Positions 8,323-17,152 of a DNA stretch of 60,777 nt are shown in pieces (the first letter of the stretch is position 1; each line of letters begins with the position of its first letter). The stretch is taken from contig CAZQRA010000014.1 in the NCBI GenBank assembly GCA_964595575.1, positions 1 to 60,777 of the forward strand, given 5' to 3'. The position numbers and the translations under genes were made by a program. This DNA is from PALSA-612 sp964595575 (GTDB lineage Bacteria > Actinomycetota > Thermoleophilia > Gaiellales > Gaiellaceae). The notes below the pieces were generated by a model. It saw only the letters and a program-made list of their open reading frames with translations, did no database searches and was not told where the DNA came from.

Positions 8323-9216
8323 GTGGCCGAGTCTGAGCTCCGCCTGGTCGAGCGTCCCCGCCTCGACCGCCCCGTCCTCGTGGCCGCGTTCCAGGGCTGG
8401 AACGACGGCGGTCAGGGAGCCTCGTTGGCCGCCTCGCACCTCGTCTCCCTGTGGAAGGGGAGGCGCTTCGCCGACATCGACCCGGAAGGGTTCTTCGACT
8501 TCCAGGCCACGCGGCCGCGGGTGTCGCTGACGGAAGGGCGCATCCGCACCATCGACTGGCCCGAGAACGTCTTCTTCCAGGCCTCCCCGCCCGAGCTGGG
8601 CCGGGGCGCGGTGGTGCTCTTGGGCGTCGAGCCCAACCTCCGCTGGCGGGCCTTCACCGGTCTCATCGTCGGCCTTGCCCGCGATCTCGGGGTCGAGCTG
8701 GTCGTCACCCTGGGGGCGCTCCTGGCCGACGTTCCCCACACCCGGCCGGCTCCCGTCACCGGCACCGCCAGCGATCCCCGGCTGGCCGAGAAGCTCGGCC
8801 TGGAGGTGCCCCGCTACCAGGGCCCGACCGGGATCGTGGGCGTGCTCGACGACGCCTGCCGGCGAGCGGGCCTTCCCTCGGTCATGTTGTGGGCAGCCGT
8901 CCCCCACTACGTCTCCCTGGCGCCCAGCCCCCGGGCAGCGCTCTCCCTGTGCGCCCGCCTCTCCCGCCTGCTCGACGCCCCCATCGATACCTCCCCCCTC
9001 CAGGCCATGGTGGCCGACTACACGCGACAGGTGAGCGAGGCGGTAGCCGCCGACGAGGAGACGGCGGCCTACGTCGAGGAGCTCGAGCAGCGGGCCGGCC
9101 TCTTGGTGGAGGGCGAGCTTCCCGACGGCGAGGAGCTGGCCAGCGAGCTCAGCCGCTACCTCCTGGAGCGCGAGCGCAAGGACAAGGGGCCGCCCGACGC
9201 CGCCCGCGGCCAGTAG
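8323..9216 (+). CDS. PAC2-family protein
   Basis: This 297-residue protein belongs to the PAC2 (proteasome assembly chaperone 2/DUF75) family, widespread in actinobacteria, function unproven there. It has the family opening (RPVLVAAFQGWNDGGQGAS), the core GVEPNLRWRAF and LVVTLGALLADVPHTRP, and the late segment WAAVPHYVSLAPSP. The C-terminal tail is acidic, then basic. The GTG start lies 7 nt after a TACACT -10 box (8310-8315), suggesting a leaderless mRNA. It is separated from selD by 27 bp, and this internal promoter suggests its own transcription unit. Confidence 0.87.
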   Translation: MAESELRLVERPRLDRPVLVAAFQGWNDGGQGASLAASHLVSLWKGRRFADIDPEGFFDFQATRPRVSLTEGRIRTIDWPENVFFQASPPELGRGAVVLLGVEPNLRWRAFTGLIVGLARDLGVELVVTLGALLADVPHTRPAPVTGTASDPRLAEKLGLEVPRYQGPTGIVGVLDDACRRAGLPSVMLWAAVPHYVSLAPSPRAALSLCARLSRLLDAPIDTSPLQAMVADYTRQVSEAVAADEETAAYVEELEQRAGLLVEGELPDGEELASELSRYLLERERKDKGPPDAARGQ

Positions 9217-9227
9217 CCCCCACGGTG

Positions 9228-11735
9228 CTAGCGCGAGGTCTCGAGGTCGGGAGCCTCCTCGGGCTCCCCGGCCGCCGGCAGCGCGGCCACCGGCTCGGGG
9301 CCGGGAAGGAGGGCGAGCGGCGGCCGGCCGTCCTCTCCCGGAGGCTCGCTCGGCACCCCGGCGTCCGCCTGGAGGGGGACGGGGGTCTCCGCCGGCTGCC
9401 CCTTGCGCTTGCGCCGCCGCCGCCGCCGCGAGCGGCGAGGGGGCTTGGGCTCGGGCAGGTTCTGAGCCAGAGCCCCCGCTACCTCGGCGACGGAGCCGAG
9501 CTGCTCCCGGGCCTCGTCCAGGAGCTTGGCCGCTCGGGGCGTGTAGGACTCGGCCGAGGCGATGAGCGCGGCGGCGACAGGGAGGGGAAGATCGCGGGCG
9601 GCGGCGACCAGTCGGGCCATGTTCTCCTCGTGGCGGTGGCCGCGGGAGTTGGCCAGGGCTCCAAGGAGCCGCTTGGCCTCGGGGAAGCCGGCGCTCGCCG
9701 AGCGGTCTTGAGCCTTGCGGGAGGCCCAGGCAAGTCGCCACGTCCAGCGGGCCAGGATCTGGTCGGGGGCGTCCGGCGTTCCCTGGGCGATCGCCTCCAG
9801 GAGGAGCCGGATTCCGGCCAGGCGGTCCTTCTCCCAGGTGGGAGCCTGCGTGACCAGGGTGACCAGGTCGTCGAAGCTGGCCCGGTCGACCCGCATCGCC
9901 ACCCGGTCCGCCAGGGCCATCATGCGCAGCCTGCGGTTCGGGTTCTCGGCGGCGCAGGTGAAGAGGAACTGCTCCAGGGCCGCCCGCCCGGCCCTGCCCT
10001 CGCTGAACTTCTTGACCAGCTCGGCCCGCTCCTCGAACCGGATGGAGCGCCCGGCGATGGTGGCCCAGTAGCGCTGCTCCTCCTCGTCCAGGTACTTGGG
10101 GTCGACGCGCTGCCACTCGCGGGCGATCACCGCCCGCCGGCGCAGGGGATCGGGGGTAACGGGAACCAGCCAGGCAGCGGGGGTGAGCCTGCGCCGAGCC
10201 CGACGAAGCACCCTGCGTCTGGGGGCAGGGGTGACCCGGGCGCCCTCGCGGTAGAAGTCGGCGTCAAGCAAGGAGTGCAGGGTGATGACCCGCTCGTTGT
10301 GCGTGGCCCCCTTGTGCACGAAGTCGACCACGATCCCCGCCTCCTTGCGCGGATGGAGACGCATGATGCGCCCGATCCGCTGCTGGTACACCCGGCGGCT
10401 GGCGGTGGGGGCGAGGTGCATCACCACCGTGGCCCGGGGCGAGTTCCAGCCTTCGGCGAGGAGCATGGCGTTGATGAGGACGTCGATCTCTCCCCGCTCG
10501 TAGGCGGCCAGGATCTCGGCCAGCTTGACCGGCGGCGTCCGGCCGGACACCGCCTCTGCCCGCAGCCCCGCCGCCCTGAACTCCTGGGCCAAGTTGTAGG
10601 CATGATCGACCCCGGCCGCGTACACGACCCCCGGGGTGGCGTCGAAGCGGTCGCGGTAGAGGCTCGCCGCCGCCTGGTTGAGGGCCTTGTGGTCGAGCAC
10701 GCGGGCCAAGGCCTCTTGGTCGAAGTCGCCGCCCACGATGGGCACCGAGTTGATCGCCGCCACCGGCGGCACGCGCAGGCAGCGGAGGGGGGCGATGAGC
10801 CCCCGACGGGCGGCGTCCTGGAGGGGAAGGTCGTCCACCGAGGCGGGGAAGACGTCTGAGACCTGCTTGGCGATGAGCTGCTCGGTGGCGGTCATCCCGA
10901 TGTAGAGGGGCTCGGGGAAGCTGCGGATGGCGGCCGAGGTCTTCTCGCCCAGGGCGGTGTGGGCCTCGTCGCAGATCACGAGCTGGTAGGCGGCGCGCTC
11001 GAGGTCGCCCACGTGGCGGGCGAACCAGGCGTAGGTCTGGATGGTGACGGGGTTGGAGCGGGGCGGGCGCTGCCCGCGCAAGACCTCGGGGACGATGCGC
11101 TCCCCGTAGCCCTCGGCGGCAAGCTCGCGCTTGAACTGGGCTACGAGCAGGCGTCGGTGGGTGAGGATGAGGACGCCCAGGGTGCGAGCTGCCTCGACGA
11201 AGCCGGCGGCGGCGATGGTCTTGCCGGAGGCGGTGGGGTGGCGGAAGCGGAAGCGACGGGCGGCCCCGGGGTCGGACGGGGGCTCCGCCTCCTCCTCCCC
11301 CTCGATCTCCTCGACCCCCTCCTCGTCCTCGACCTCGTCCTCTCGCCCCTCCCCGTTCTCGTCTCCGTTCTCGGCCGAGCGCTGGTTCATGGCGATGAGC
11401 TCCGTCAGCATCCCCGCCAGGGCGTCGATCTGGTGGCGGCGGAGCTCGGTCCCGGAGCGGAGGCGGGGGGGCTTCTCGGACAGGACCCGCTCCAGGCCCA
11501 GCATGAGCCCGAACCGCACCTTCCACTCGGGCGAGGGCGTAGCCCGCCCTGCCTCCATCTCGGCCAGGGCCTCCTCGAGCGCTCGGCGGCGGGCGGTGCC
11601 CAAGGCCAGCGCCTCGCCGGGGTCCTCGCCAGGGTGGAGAAAGGGCTCGCCTGCCCAAGCTTCTGCTCGGAGGGCCGCCTCCCTCAGGCGGTCCGCCTCC
11701 AAGGCTTTCGTGGGGTGATCGAACGTCTTCTGCAT
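9228..11735 (-). CDS. SF2 DEAD/DEAH-type helicase with acidic insert
   Basis: This 835-residue superfamily 2 helicase has motif I (HPTASGKT), motif II (DEAH), motif III (GMTATE) and motif VI (QQRIGRIMR), so it should hydrolyse ATP. The layout resembles type III restriction/UvrB-like helicases. Just before motif I is a strongly acidic low-complexity insert (about residues 120-152, rich in E and D) that splits the RHQIDAL segment from the Walker loop. The C-terminal 250 residues are helical and end in a run of arginine and lysine (PRRSRRRRRRKRKG) plus a Pro/Ala-rich tail, likely contacting nucleic acid. No nuclease or methylase partner is adjacent, so restriction is not supported. Confidence 0.85.
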   Translation of the reverse strand: MQKTFDHPTKALEADRLREAALRAEAWAGEPFLHPGEDPGEALALGTARRRALEEALAEMEAGRATPSPEWKVRFGLMLGLERVLSEKPPRLRSGTELRRHQIDALAGMLTELIAMNQRSAENGDENGEGREDEVEDEEGVEEIEGEEEAEPPSDPGAARRFRFRHPTASGKTIAAAGFVEAARTLGVLILTHRRLLVAQFKRELAAEGYGERIVPEVLRGQRPPRSNPVTIQTYAWFARHVGDLERAAYQLVICDEAHTALGEKTSAAIRSFPEPLYIGMTATEQLIAKQVSDVFPASVDDLPLQDAARRGLIAPLRCLRVPPVAAINSVPIVGGDFDQEALARVLDHKALNQAAASLYRDRFDATPGVVYAAGVDHAYNLAQEFRAAGLRAEAVSGRTPPVKLAEILAAYERGEIDVLINAMLLAEGWNSPRATVVMHLAPTASRRVYQQRIGRIMRLHPRKEAGIVVDFVHKGATHNERVITLHSLLDADFYREGARVTPAPRRRVLRRARRRLTPAAWLVPVTPDPLRRRAVIAREWQRVDPKYLDEEEQRYWATIAGRSIRFEERAELVKKFSEGRAGRAALEQFLFTCAAENPNRRLRMMALADRVAMRVDRASFDDLVTLVTQAPTWEKDRLAGIRLLLEAIAQGTPDAPDQILARWTWRLAWASRKAQDRSASAGFPEAKRLLGALANSRGHRHEENMARLVAAARDLPLPVAAALIASAESYTPRAAKLLDEAREQLGSVAEVAGALAQNLPEPKPPRRSRRRRRRKRKGQPAETPVPLQADAGVPSEPPGEDGRPPLALLPGPEPVAALPAAGEPEEAPDLETSR

Positions 11736-11739
11736 AGGC

Positions 11740-11758
11740 GCAGCACGCCGGGTGCTGC
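11740..11758 (-). promoter_or_regulatory. Inverted repeat in the helicase 5' leader
   Basis: Arms GCAGCAC and GTGCTGC (7 bp each, 5-nt loop) lie 4 nt upstream of the helicase ATG. A TATTCT -10 box at 11814-11809 (minus strand) would put the repeat inside a leader of about 60 nt. It may be an operator or an mRNA hairpin limiting translation. Confidence 0.4.
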
Positions 11759-11856
11759 CGCGTGTGGAGAAGAAGCGCCCGCCAGCCGCCGCGGGCGTCG
11801 CTCCTTACAGAATACCCGATCCCGGCGGATACCCGACCTGGGCGGGCCTCTCTGCC

Positions 11857-12444
11857 TCAGCCGCCCAGCCCGCCGAAGACGGCGAAGGGGTTCTGGGGCA
11901 TGACCTCCCACACGAGCTCGCCGCCCGGCTCCACCTTCCCGTGCAGGCGGCGGGCCAGTGTCTCGGCCTCCTCCCGGCTGGCCGTGCCCACGAGCAGGTA
12001 GCGCCAGCGCCGCACCACCTGGTATCCCTCCTGCTCGAGCTCGTCGGCGAGAGCCTCGGCCTCCTCATGGCTTCCCAGGTCGACCCGCACCTCCCAGGGG
12101 GCGTAGCCCCGGGCCACGAGCTCCTGCTCCACGTCCGGCTGCTCCGGCTCGTCGTCCCAGCGATGCTCGTGGGCCAGCCAGCGCTCGATGACGAGTCGCC
12201 TGGGCTGGACGCCCATGTCCGCCAGCTCGGCCTCGATCACCCTCCTTGCCTGCTCGGCCTGGAGGCCGGAGGCGGCGTACACGAACACCGTGCCCCCTTC
12301 CCGGGAGACGGGAAGGCGGTGCGCCTCCAGCTCGCGCGCCAGCTCCCTCGCCCGAGAGCCGAGGTCGAGGCCCAGCCGCTCGAGAAAGCCGCCGGCGTGG
12401 TCCTCTTCCAGCTCTACCCGAACGCGCCAGTCGTCCCTGCCCAT
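11857..12444 (-). CDS. Conserved hypothetical protein with two similar halves
   Basis: I do not recognise a named family for this 195-residue soluble, acidic protein. It looks internally duplicated. W-R-V-R-V-E-L near residue 6, followed by a helix (ARELARELEAHRLPVSREGG) and a strand, is echoed by W-E-V-R-V-D-L near residue 118, followed by HEEAEALADELEQEGYQVVRRWRYLLVG. Each half looks like a beta-alpha-beta unit, perhaps a SPOR- or ferredoxin-like fold. The ATG at 12444 lies 6 nt after TAGGCT (12456-12451), a leaderless arrangement. It follows the fadB-like gene by 9 bp on the same strand. Confidence 0.72.
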   Translation of the reverse strand: MGRDDWRVRVELEEDHAGGFLERLGLDLGSRARELARELEAHRLPVSREGGTVFVYAASGLQAEQARRVIEAELADMGVQPRRLVIERWLAHEHRWDDEPEQPDVEQELVARGYAPWEVRVDLGSHEEAEALADELEQEGYQVVRRWRYLLVGTASREEAETLARRLHGKVEPGGELVWEVMPQNPFAVFGGLGG

Positions 12445-12453
12445 GGCTCAAGC

Positions 12454-14436
12454 CTACTCGGCCCCGAGCTCTGCCAGCGGCCGGCCGAGCACGCGCTGGG
12501 ACACGCCGGCTTGGTCGAGGTGCCTCGTGATCCCGCCCAGGAAGAAGGGGAAGCCTGCGCCCAGAAGGAGGCAGGTGTCCACGTCCTCCGCCCTCCCCAC
12601 CACGCCCTCCTCGAGGAGGTGCCCGACCTCGTCGGCGATGGCCTCGAGGGCCGCTCGGCGCACCTCTTCCTGCGACCTGGGCCGGTACTCCACGATCGTC
12701 GCCTCCTGGCGTCCCTGGACGTAGTTGGACAGGGTGGGAGAGAGGGGGAAGCGGTCGGGGTAGGCGGCGTGGAGCGTCTCCAGGACCCGAGCTGCCACCC
12801 CCGGCCCCACCACCTGGAGGAGGACGGAGGGGGCCATGGGAAGCCCCAGGCCGAGGATGGCGCGATCGGCCTCCTCGATGGGGGTGCCGTGCTCGATGGC
12901 ATCGAGGACCACCCGCATCATGCGGGCCAGGACCCTGTTCACCACGAACGCGGGGGCATCCTCGACCAGGACCGGGCGCTTGCCCAGCTCGGTGGCGACG
13001 TGGAAGGCGGTGGCCAGCGAGGTCTCGCTGCTGTAGCGGGTGCGGACGACCTCGACCAGGGGCATCACCGCCACCGGGTTGAAGAAGTGCATCCCCGCCA
13101 GCCGCTCCGGCCGGGCGAGAGCCTCGGCCATGGCCGTCACCGAGAGGGACGAGGTATTGGTGGCGAGGAGCGCGTCCTCCTGCGTCCGCGTCTCCGCCTC
13201 GGCCAGCACCCGCTTCTTGACCTCGAGATCCTCCACCACCGCCTCGATGACCAGGTCGCAGTCGTGGAAGCCCTGGTAGGCGGTGGAGCCGGAGACGATC
13301 GAGCCGAGGAAGCGAGCGCGCTCCTGCGAGAGGCGGCCGCGGAGGGCGGCCCCGTCCAGCTCGGACCGGACCTGCTCCAGGGCTCGGTAGACGATTCCCT
13401 GCTCCACGTCCTGCACCACCACCGGGACCCGCAGGCGGCGCAGGATCAGGGTGGCGAGCTGAGTACCCATGAGCCCTGCTCCCACGATGCCGACCTTGCG
13501 CACCGGGCGGGGGGAGGCCTGGGGCCGGCCGAGACCGCGCCTCGCCCGTCGCTCTACCAGGACGTAGGCGTAGAGCGAGGCCTGAGCCTGGGGCCCGGGG
13601 AGCAGGTCGGCGATCGCCTCCTCCTCCCGGCGGTAGCCCTCCTCGAGCGTCCACCGGGAAGACCCCTCGACGAGGTCGAGCGCCCGGTAGGGCGCGGGCG
13701 CGGCCCCGTGGACGAGGTCGTCGACCTCGGCCCGGGCCCGGCGGATCGTCTCCTCCAGGCTTCCCCAGTCCGGCTCCGGCCGAGGAAGCGGGCCCCCTTC
13801 GGCCAGCTCGAGGGCGAAGGCGATGGACGCGTCCACGAGCTCGCAGGCCGGGTAGAGCCGATCGGCGATCCCCAGGGCGTAGGCTCGATCCCCATCCAAG
13901 AGGCGGTTCTGGCGCAGGGGGTTGGTGACGATCACCTCCACCGCCGTCTCCGGCCCCACCAGCCGGGGCAGAAGCTGGGTTCCGCCCCAGGCGGGCACGA
14001 ATCCGAGGAAGCACTCCGGTAGGCCCAGGTGGCGGACGGCGGGAGAGATGGTCCGCGCCGAGCAGTGGAGCGCGAGCTCGAGGCCGCCGCCCAGGCAGGC
14101 GCCGTTGATGGCCGCCACGGTGGGGAACGGGAGGGATCGGATGCGGCCGAAGAGCTCGTGCCCGGCCCGGCTGCCGGCGATCGCCTCCTCCCTGCTTGTC
14201 ACCTGGGAGAGCTCGTCGATGTCGGCGCCGGCGCAGAAGACGAAGGGCTTGCCGGTGATGACCGCCGCCACCCACTCTCCCTCCTCGAGCTGGGCGACCA
14301 CGCGTCGTCCCGACACGAGGGCGCTCCGGCCTAGCACGGTGGGCCTGCGCCAGTCCTCCCCGTCGGCGAGGGTGACGAGAGCAAGGGGGCCCGCCCGCGT
14401 CTTTACCCGCTGGAGGTAGAAGGCCGCGTCAGGCAC
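12454..14436 (-). CDS. fadB: Enoyl-CoA hydratase/3-hydroxyacyl-CoA dehydrogenase fusion
   Basis: This 660-residue bifunctional beta-oxidation protein hydrates enoyl-CoA and oxidises the 3-hydroxyacyl-CoA. The N-terminal crotonase domain (about 1-250) has the oxyanion-hole segments GKPFVFCAGADIDEL and NGACLGGGLELALHC. The NAD-binding domain begins at KVGIVGAGLMGTQLA (about 315), with the ATNTSSLSV and MHFFNP motifs of the dehydrogenase and two C-terminal domains. Its start overlaps the end of the thiolase gene by 8 bp, so the pair is an operon transcribed leftwards, fadA first. The symbol is by similarity of architecture; fadJ would fit equally well. Confidence 0.92.
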   Translation of the reverse strand: MPDAAFYLQRVKTRAGPLALVTLADGEDWRRPTVLGRSALVSGRRVVAQLEEGEWVAAVITGKPFVFCAGADIDELSQVTSREEAIAGSRAGHELFGRIRSLPFPTVAAINGACLGGGLELALHCSARTISPAVRHLGLPECFLGFVPAWGGTQLLPRLVGPETAVEVIVTNPLRQNRLLDGDRAYALGIADRLYPACELVDASIAFALELAEGGPLPRPEPDWGSLEETIRRARAEVDDLVHGAAPAPYRALDLVEGSSRWTLEEGYRREEEAIADLLPGPQAQASLYAYVLVERRARRGLGRPQASPRPVRKVGIVGAGLMGTQLATLILRRLRVPVVVQDVEQGIVYRALEQVRSELDGAALRGRLSQERARFLGSIVSGSTAYQGFHDCDLVIEAVVEDLEVKKRVLAEAETRTQEDALLATNTSSLSVTAMAEALARPERLAGMHFFNPVAVMPLVEVVRTRYSSETSLATAFHVATELGKRPVLVEDAPAFVVNRVLARMMRVVLDAIEHGTPIEEADRAILGLGLPMAPSVLLQVVGPGVAARVLETLHAAYPDRFPLSPTLSNYVQGRQEATIVEYRPRSQEEVRRAALEAIADEVGHLLEEGVVGRAEDVDTCLLLGAGFPFFLGGITRHLDQAGVSQRVLGRPLAELGAE

Positions 14437-15616
14437 CCGCCCGCTCCCACACGACGCACGCTCCCATGCCCAGGCCGATGCAGAGGGCGGTCAGCCCGTA
14501 GCGGGCGCCCGGGCGCGCCTGGAGCCCCTGGGCGAGCTGCGCCACCAGGCGGGCGCCGGTGGCGGCCAGGGGATGCCCGCAGGCAAGAGCGCCCCCGTAG
14601 GGGTTGAGCCTCTCGTCGTCGGGATCGAGCCCCAGCTGGTCGCACCAGGCCAGGACCTGGACGGCGAACGGCTCGTTGACCTCGAGGAGGTCCATGTCGT
14701 CCAGGGTGAGGCCGGCCCGCTCGAGCGCCAGCCGGGTAGCCGGCACCGGGCCCAGGCCCATGACCTCGGGCTCCACCCCGGCGTAGGCGAACGAGACCAG
14801 CCGCAGCCTCGGCTCGAGGTCGAGCTCCTCCACCGCCTCGGCCGAGGCGAGGAGGCAGCAGGCGGCCCCGTCGGTGAGCCCGGCCGAGTTGCCGGCGGTG
14901 ACCCGGCCGCCGGGCCGGAAGGCAGGGGGAAGCTGGGACAAGGCCTCGAGGGTCGTGTCCGGTCGCAGGAACTGGTCGCGGTCGGCCACCGTCCAGCCCT
15001 GGTCGGTGAACACGGCCATGGGGACGACTACGGCGTCCATCACCCCCTCCCTCCAGGCCGCCGCCGCCCGCGCGTGGGAGCGGGCCGCGTAGCGGTCGGC
15101 GTGCTCCCGGGTGAGGTGGGGGAGCCGGTCGTGGAGGTTCTCGGCGGTCTCCCCCATGACGGCAGCGGTCTCGTCCACGATGCGCTCCGCCGCGTAGCGG
15201 GGGTTGAGGTCGACCTCGGCGCCCATGGGGTGGTGGCCCATGTGCTCTACGCCTCCCGCCAGGATCACGTCCGCAGCCCCCATGGCGATCTCGCCCGCCC
15301 CGGCGGTGATGGCGGTGAGCGCGCCTGCGCACATGCGATCCACCGCGAACCCGGGCACGCTGGGGGGCAGGCCGGCGAGGAGAGCGACGTCGCGGCCCAG
15401 GGTCAAGCCCTGGTCGCCGACCTGGGCGGTGGCGGCGATGACCACGTCGTCGATCCGCTCGGGGGGGAGCGTGGGGTGACGGCGCAGGAGCTCGCGCACG
15501 AGCTTGGCGGCCATGTCGTCGGCACGGGTGCGCCAGAACAGGCCCTCCTCCCCCGCGCGCCCGAAGGCCGTACGCACGCCGTCGATGAGGTACACCTGGC
15601 GCGGCTTGGGTGTCAC
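14429..15616 (-). CDS. fadA: Acetyl-CoA acyltransferase (thiolase)
   Basis: This 395-residue thiolase cleaves 3-ketoacyl-CoA in the last step of beta-oxidation, or runs in reverse. The nucleophilic cysteine is in VDRMCAGAL (about 95). The catalytic histidine is in GGALACGHPLAATGAR and the second cysteine in ALCIGLGMGACV. NEPFAVQVLAW matches the family's NEAFA segment with a conservative change. The start is GTG at 15616, with a good Shine-Dalgarno (GGAGGGG) just upstream. It is translated ahead of the overlapping fadB gene, with which it forms the usual alpha/beta complex. Confidence 0.94.
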   Translation of the reverse strand: MTPKPRQVYLIDGVRTAFGRAGEEGLFWRTRADDMAAKLVRELLRRHPTLPPERIDDVVIAATAQVGDQGLTLGRDVALLAGLPPSVPGFAVDRMCAGALTAITAGAGEIAMGAADVILAGGVEHMGHHPMGAEVDLNPRYAAERIVDETAAVMGETAENLHDRLPHLTREHADRYAARSHARAAAAWREGVMDAVVVPMAVFTDQGWTVADRDQFLRPDTTLEALSQLPPAFRPGGRVTAGNSAGLTDGAACCLLASAEAVEELDLEPRLRLVSFAYAGVEPEVMGLGPVPATRLALERAGLTLDDMDLLEVNEPFAVQVLAWCDQLGLDPDDERLNPYGGALACGHPLAATGARLVAQLAQGLQARPGARYGLTALCIGLGMGACVVWERAGA

Positions 15617-15646
15617 GTCCCCTCCTTCCGGGGGGCAGGGTACTCG

Positions 15647-16303
15647 CTAGGTGGCGGCGGGGGCAAGACCGACGGGGCACTGGACGCCGGTGCCGCCGTG
15701 GCCGCAGTAGCCGGCCGGGTTCTTGGCCAGGTACTGCTGGTGGTACTCCTCCGCGTAGTAGAAGGTTGGAGCCGCTCGGATCTCGGTCGTGATCGGGCCG
15801 TAGCCGCGGGCGGCGAGAGCCTGCTCGTAGGCCTGCCGGGAGAGCTCCGCCAGTCGCAGCTGCTCGGGGGAGAAGCAGTAGATGGCCGACCGGTACTGGG
15901 TGCCCACGTCCGGCCCTTGGCGCATGCCCTGGGTGGGATCGTGGCCCTCCCAGAAGACGCGCAGCATCTGCTCGAAAGCGGCTCGAGCCGGATCGAAGAC
16001 GACCAGCACCACCTCGGCGTGCCCGGTCAGGCCCGTGCAGACCTCCTCGTAGGTGGGATTGGGGGTGTGGCCCCCGGCGTAGCCGACGGCGGTCGTGTAC
16101 ACGCCCGGCGACTCCCAGAAGCGGCGCTCCGCCCCCCAGAAGCAGCCCATGCCGAAGAGCGCCTGCTCGAGGCCCTGCGGAAACGGGGGGGCGAGGGGCG
16201 TGCCGAGCACGTAGTGGCGCTGGGGGGCAGCGATCGGCCGGGGTCGCCCCGGGAGCGCCTCCTCGGGCGTAGGAAGACGGAGCTCGGCGGGACCGGGGGG
16301 CAC
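15647..16303 (-). CDS. msrA: Peptide-methionine (S)-S-oxide reductase
   Basis: MsrA repairs methionine-S-sulfoxide in oxidised proteins using thioredoxin. This 218-residue copy has the active-site GMGCFWGAERRFW, the GYAGGHTPNPTYEEVCTGLTGHAEVV signature and a C-terminal GYCGHGGTG resolving-cysteine region. An N-terminal extension of about 45 residues is usual in the actinobacterial form. The start GTG at 16303 is 6 nt after TAGGCT, so leaderless. It belongs functionally with the two Sec redox proteins of the window, though it uses cysteine itself. Confidence 0.95.
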   Translation of the reverse strand: MPPGPAELRLPTPEEALPGRPRPIAAPQRHYVLGTPLAPPFPQGLEQALFGMGCFWGAERRFWESPGVYTTAVGYAGGHTPNPTYEEVCTGLTGHAEVVLVVFDPARAAFEQMLRVFWEGHDPTQGMRQGPDVGTQYRSAIYCFSPEQLRLAELSRQAYEQALAARGYGPITTEIRAAPTFYYAEEYHQQYLAKNPAGYCGHGGTGVQCPVGLAPAAT

Positions 16304-16325
16304 GCGCTCAGCCTACCTCAGGGAG

Positions 16326-17141
16326 CTACATCTCTCCGGCGGCGAGCTGGCGCGAGCGCTCCATGGCCGCCTGGATGGCGTTGAGGAAGGCGGCGCGCAC
16401 GCCTGCCTGCTCGAGCTCGCGGATGGCGCAGATCGTGGTCCCCCCGGGCGAGGTCACCGACTCGCGCAGCTCCACCGGGTGCATGCCCTCGTCCCTCAGC
16501 AGCACAGCCGTCCCCAGCATCGTCTGGACGACGAGGCGGGTGGATATCTCCCGGGACAGGCCCAGCAGGATCCCGGCCTCGATCATGGCCTCGGCCAGGA
16601 GGGCGAAGTAGGCAGGCCCGGAGCCGGACACGGCCGTTACCGCGTCCATGTAGCGCTCGGGCACGCGCACCACCGTGCCCAGGTGGGAGAGGCACTCCTC
16701 CGCCAAGGCCAGGTGCTCGTCCCGGGCGTGGGCTCCGGCGCAGATGCCGGCGATGCCCTCGTGGACGATGGCCGGCGCGTTCGGCATCGCCCTCACCACG
16801 GGCACGCTGGGGGCGATGCGCCGCTCGATGGCGGCGGTGGGGATGGCAGCCGCGACCGAGAGCACAGTCTGCTCAGGGGCAAGGAGAGGCCCGATCTCCC
16901 CCAGCAGCACGTCGAAGTCCTGGGGCTTCACCGCCAGCACGACGAGACCGGCGCCGGCGACCGCCTCGGCGTTGGACAGGGTCGCTCGCACCCCGTAGCG
17001 CTCGCGCAGCTCGACCAGGCGCTCCTCTCTCCGGCTGGTTACCACCACGTCCTCGGGGCGGCGCCAGCTGGAGGTCAGAAGGCCGGCCACGAGCGCCTCC
17101 CCGATCTTCCCGCAGCCGAGAATCGACACGCGACGGCTCAT
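16326..17141 (-). CDS. proC: Pyrroline-5-carboxylate reductase
   Basis: This 271-residue enzyme reduces pyrroline-5-carboxylate to proline with NAD(P)H. The Rossmann loop is SILGCGKIGEALVAGLL, the middle has AVKPQDFD and VRAMPNAPA, and the C-terminal signature is VTSPGGTTICAIRELEQAGVRAAFLNAI with the preceding VSGSGPAYF, all typical of ProC. The ATG at 17141 lies 8 nt after a TAGGCT box that sits at the end of the upstream glycosylase gene, so it may have its own leaderless transcript besides any read-through. Much longer upstream frame is open but carries no homology. Confidence 0.95.
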   Translation of the reverse strand: MSRRVSILGCGKIGEALVAGLLTSSWRRPEDVVVTSRREERLVELRERYGVRATLSNAEAVAGAGLVVLAVKPQDFDVLLGEIGPLLAPEQTVLSVAAAIPTAAIERRIAPSVPVVRAMPNAPAIVHEGIAGICAGAHARDEHLALAEECLSHLGTVVRVPERYMDAVTAVSGSGPAYFALLAEAMIEAGILLGLSREISTRLVVQTMLGTAVLLRDEGMHPVELRESVTSPGGTTICAIRELEQAGVRAAFLNAIQAAMERSRQLAAGEM

Positions 17142-17152
17142 GGGTGGGGAGC

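Noticed and set aside
9228..11735. Restriction-modification or defence helicase
   Set aside because: No nuclease, methylase or other defence gene adjacent; surroundings are housekeeping.
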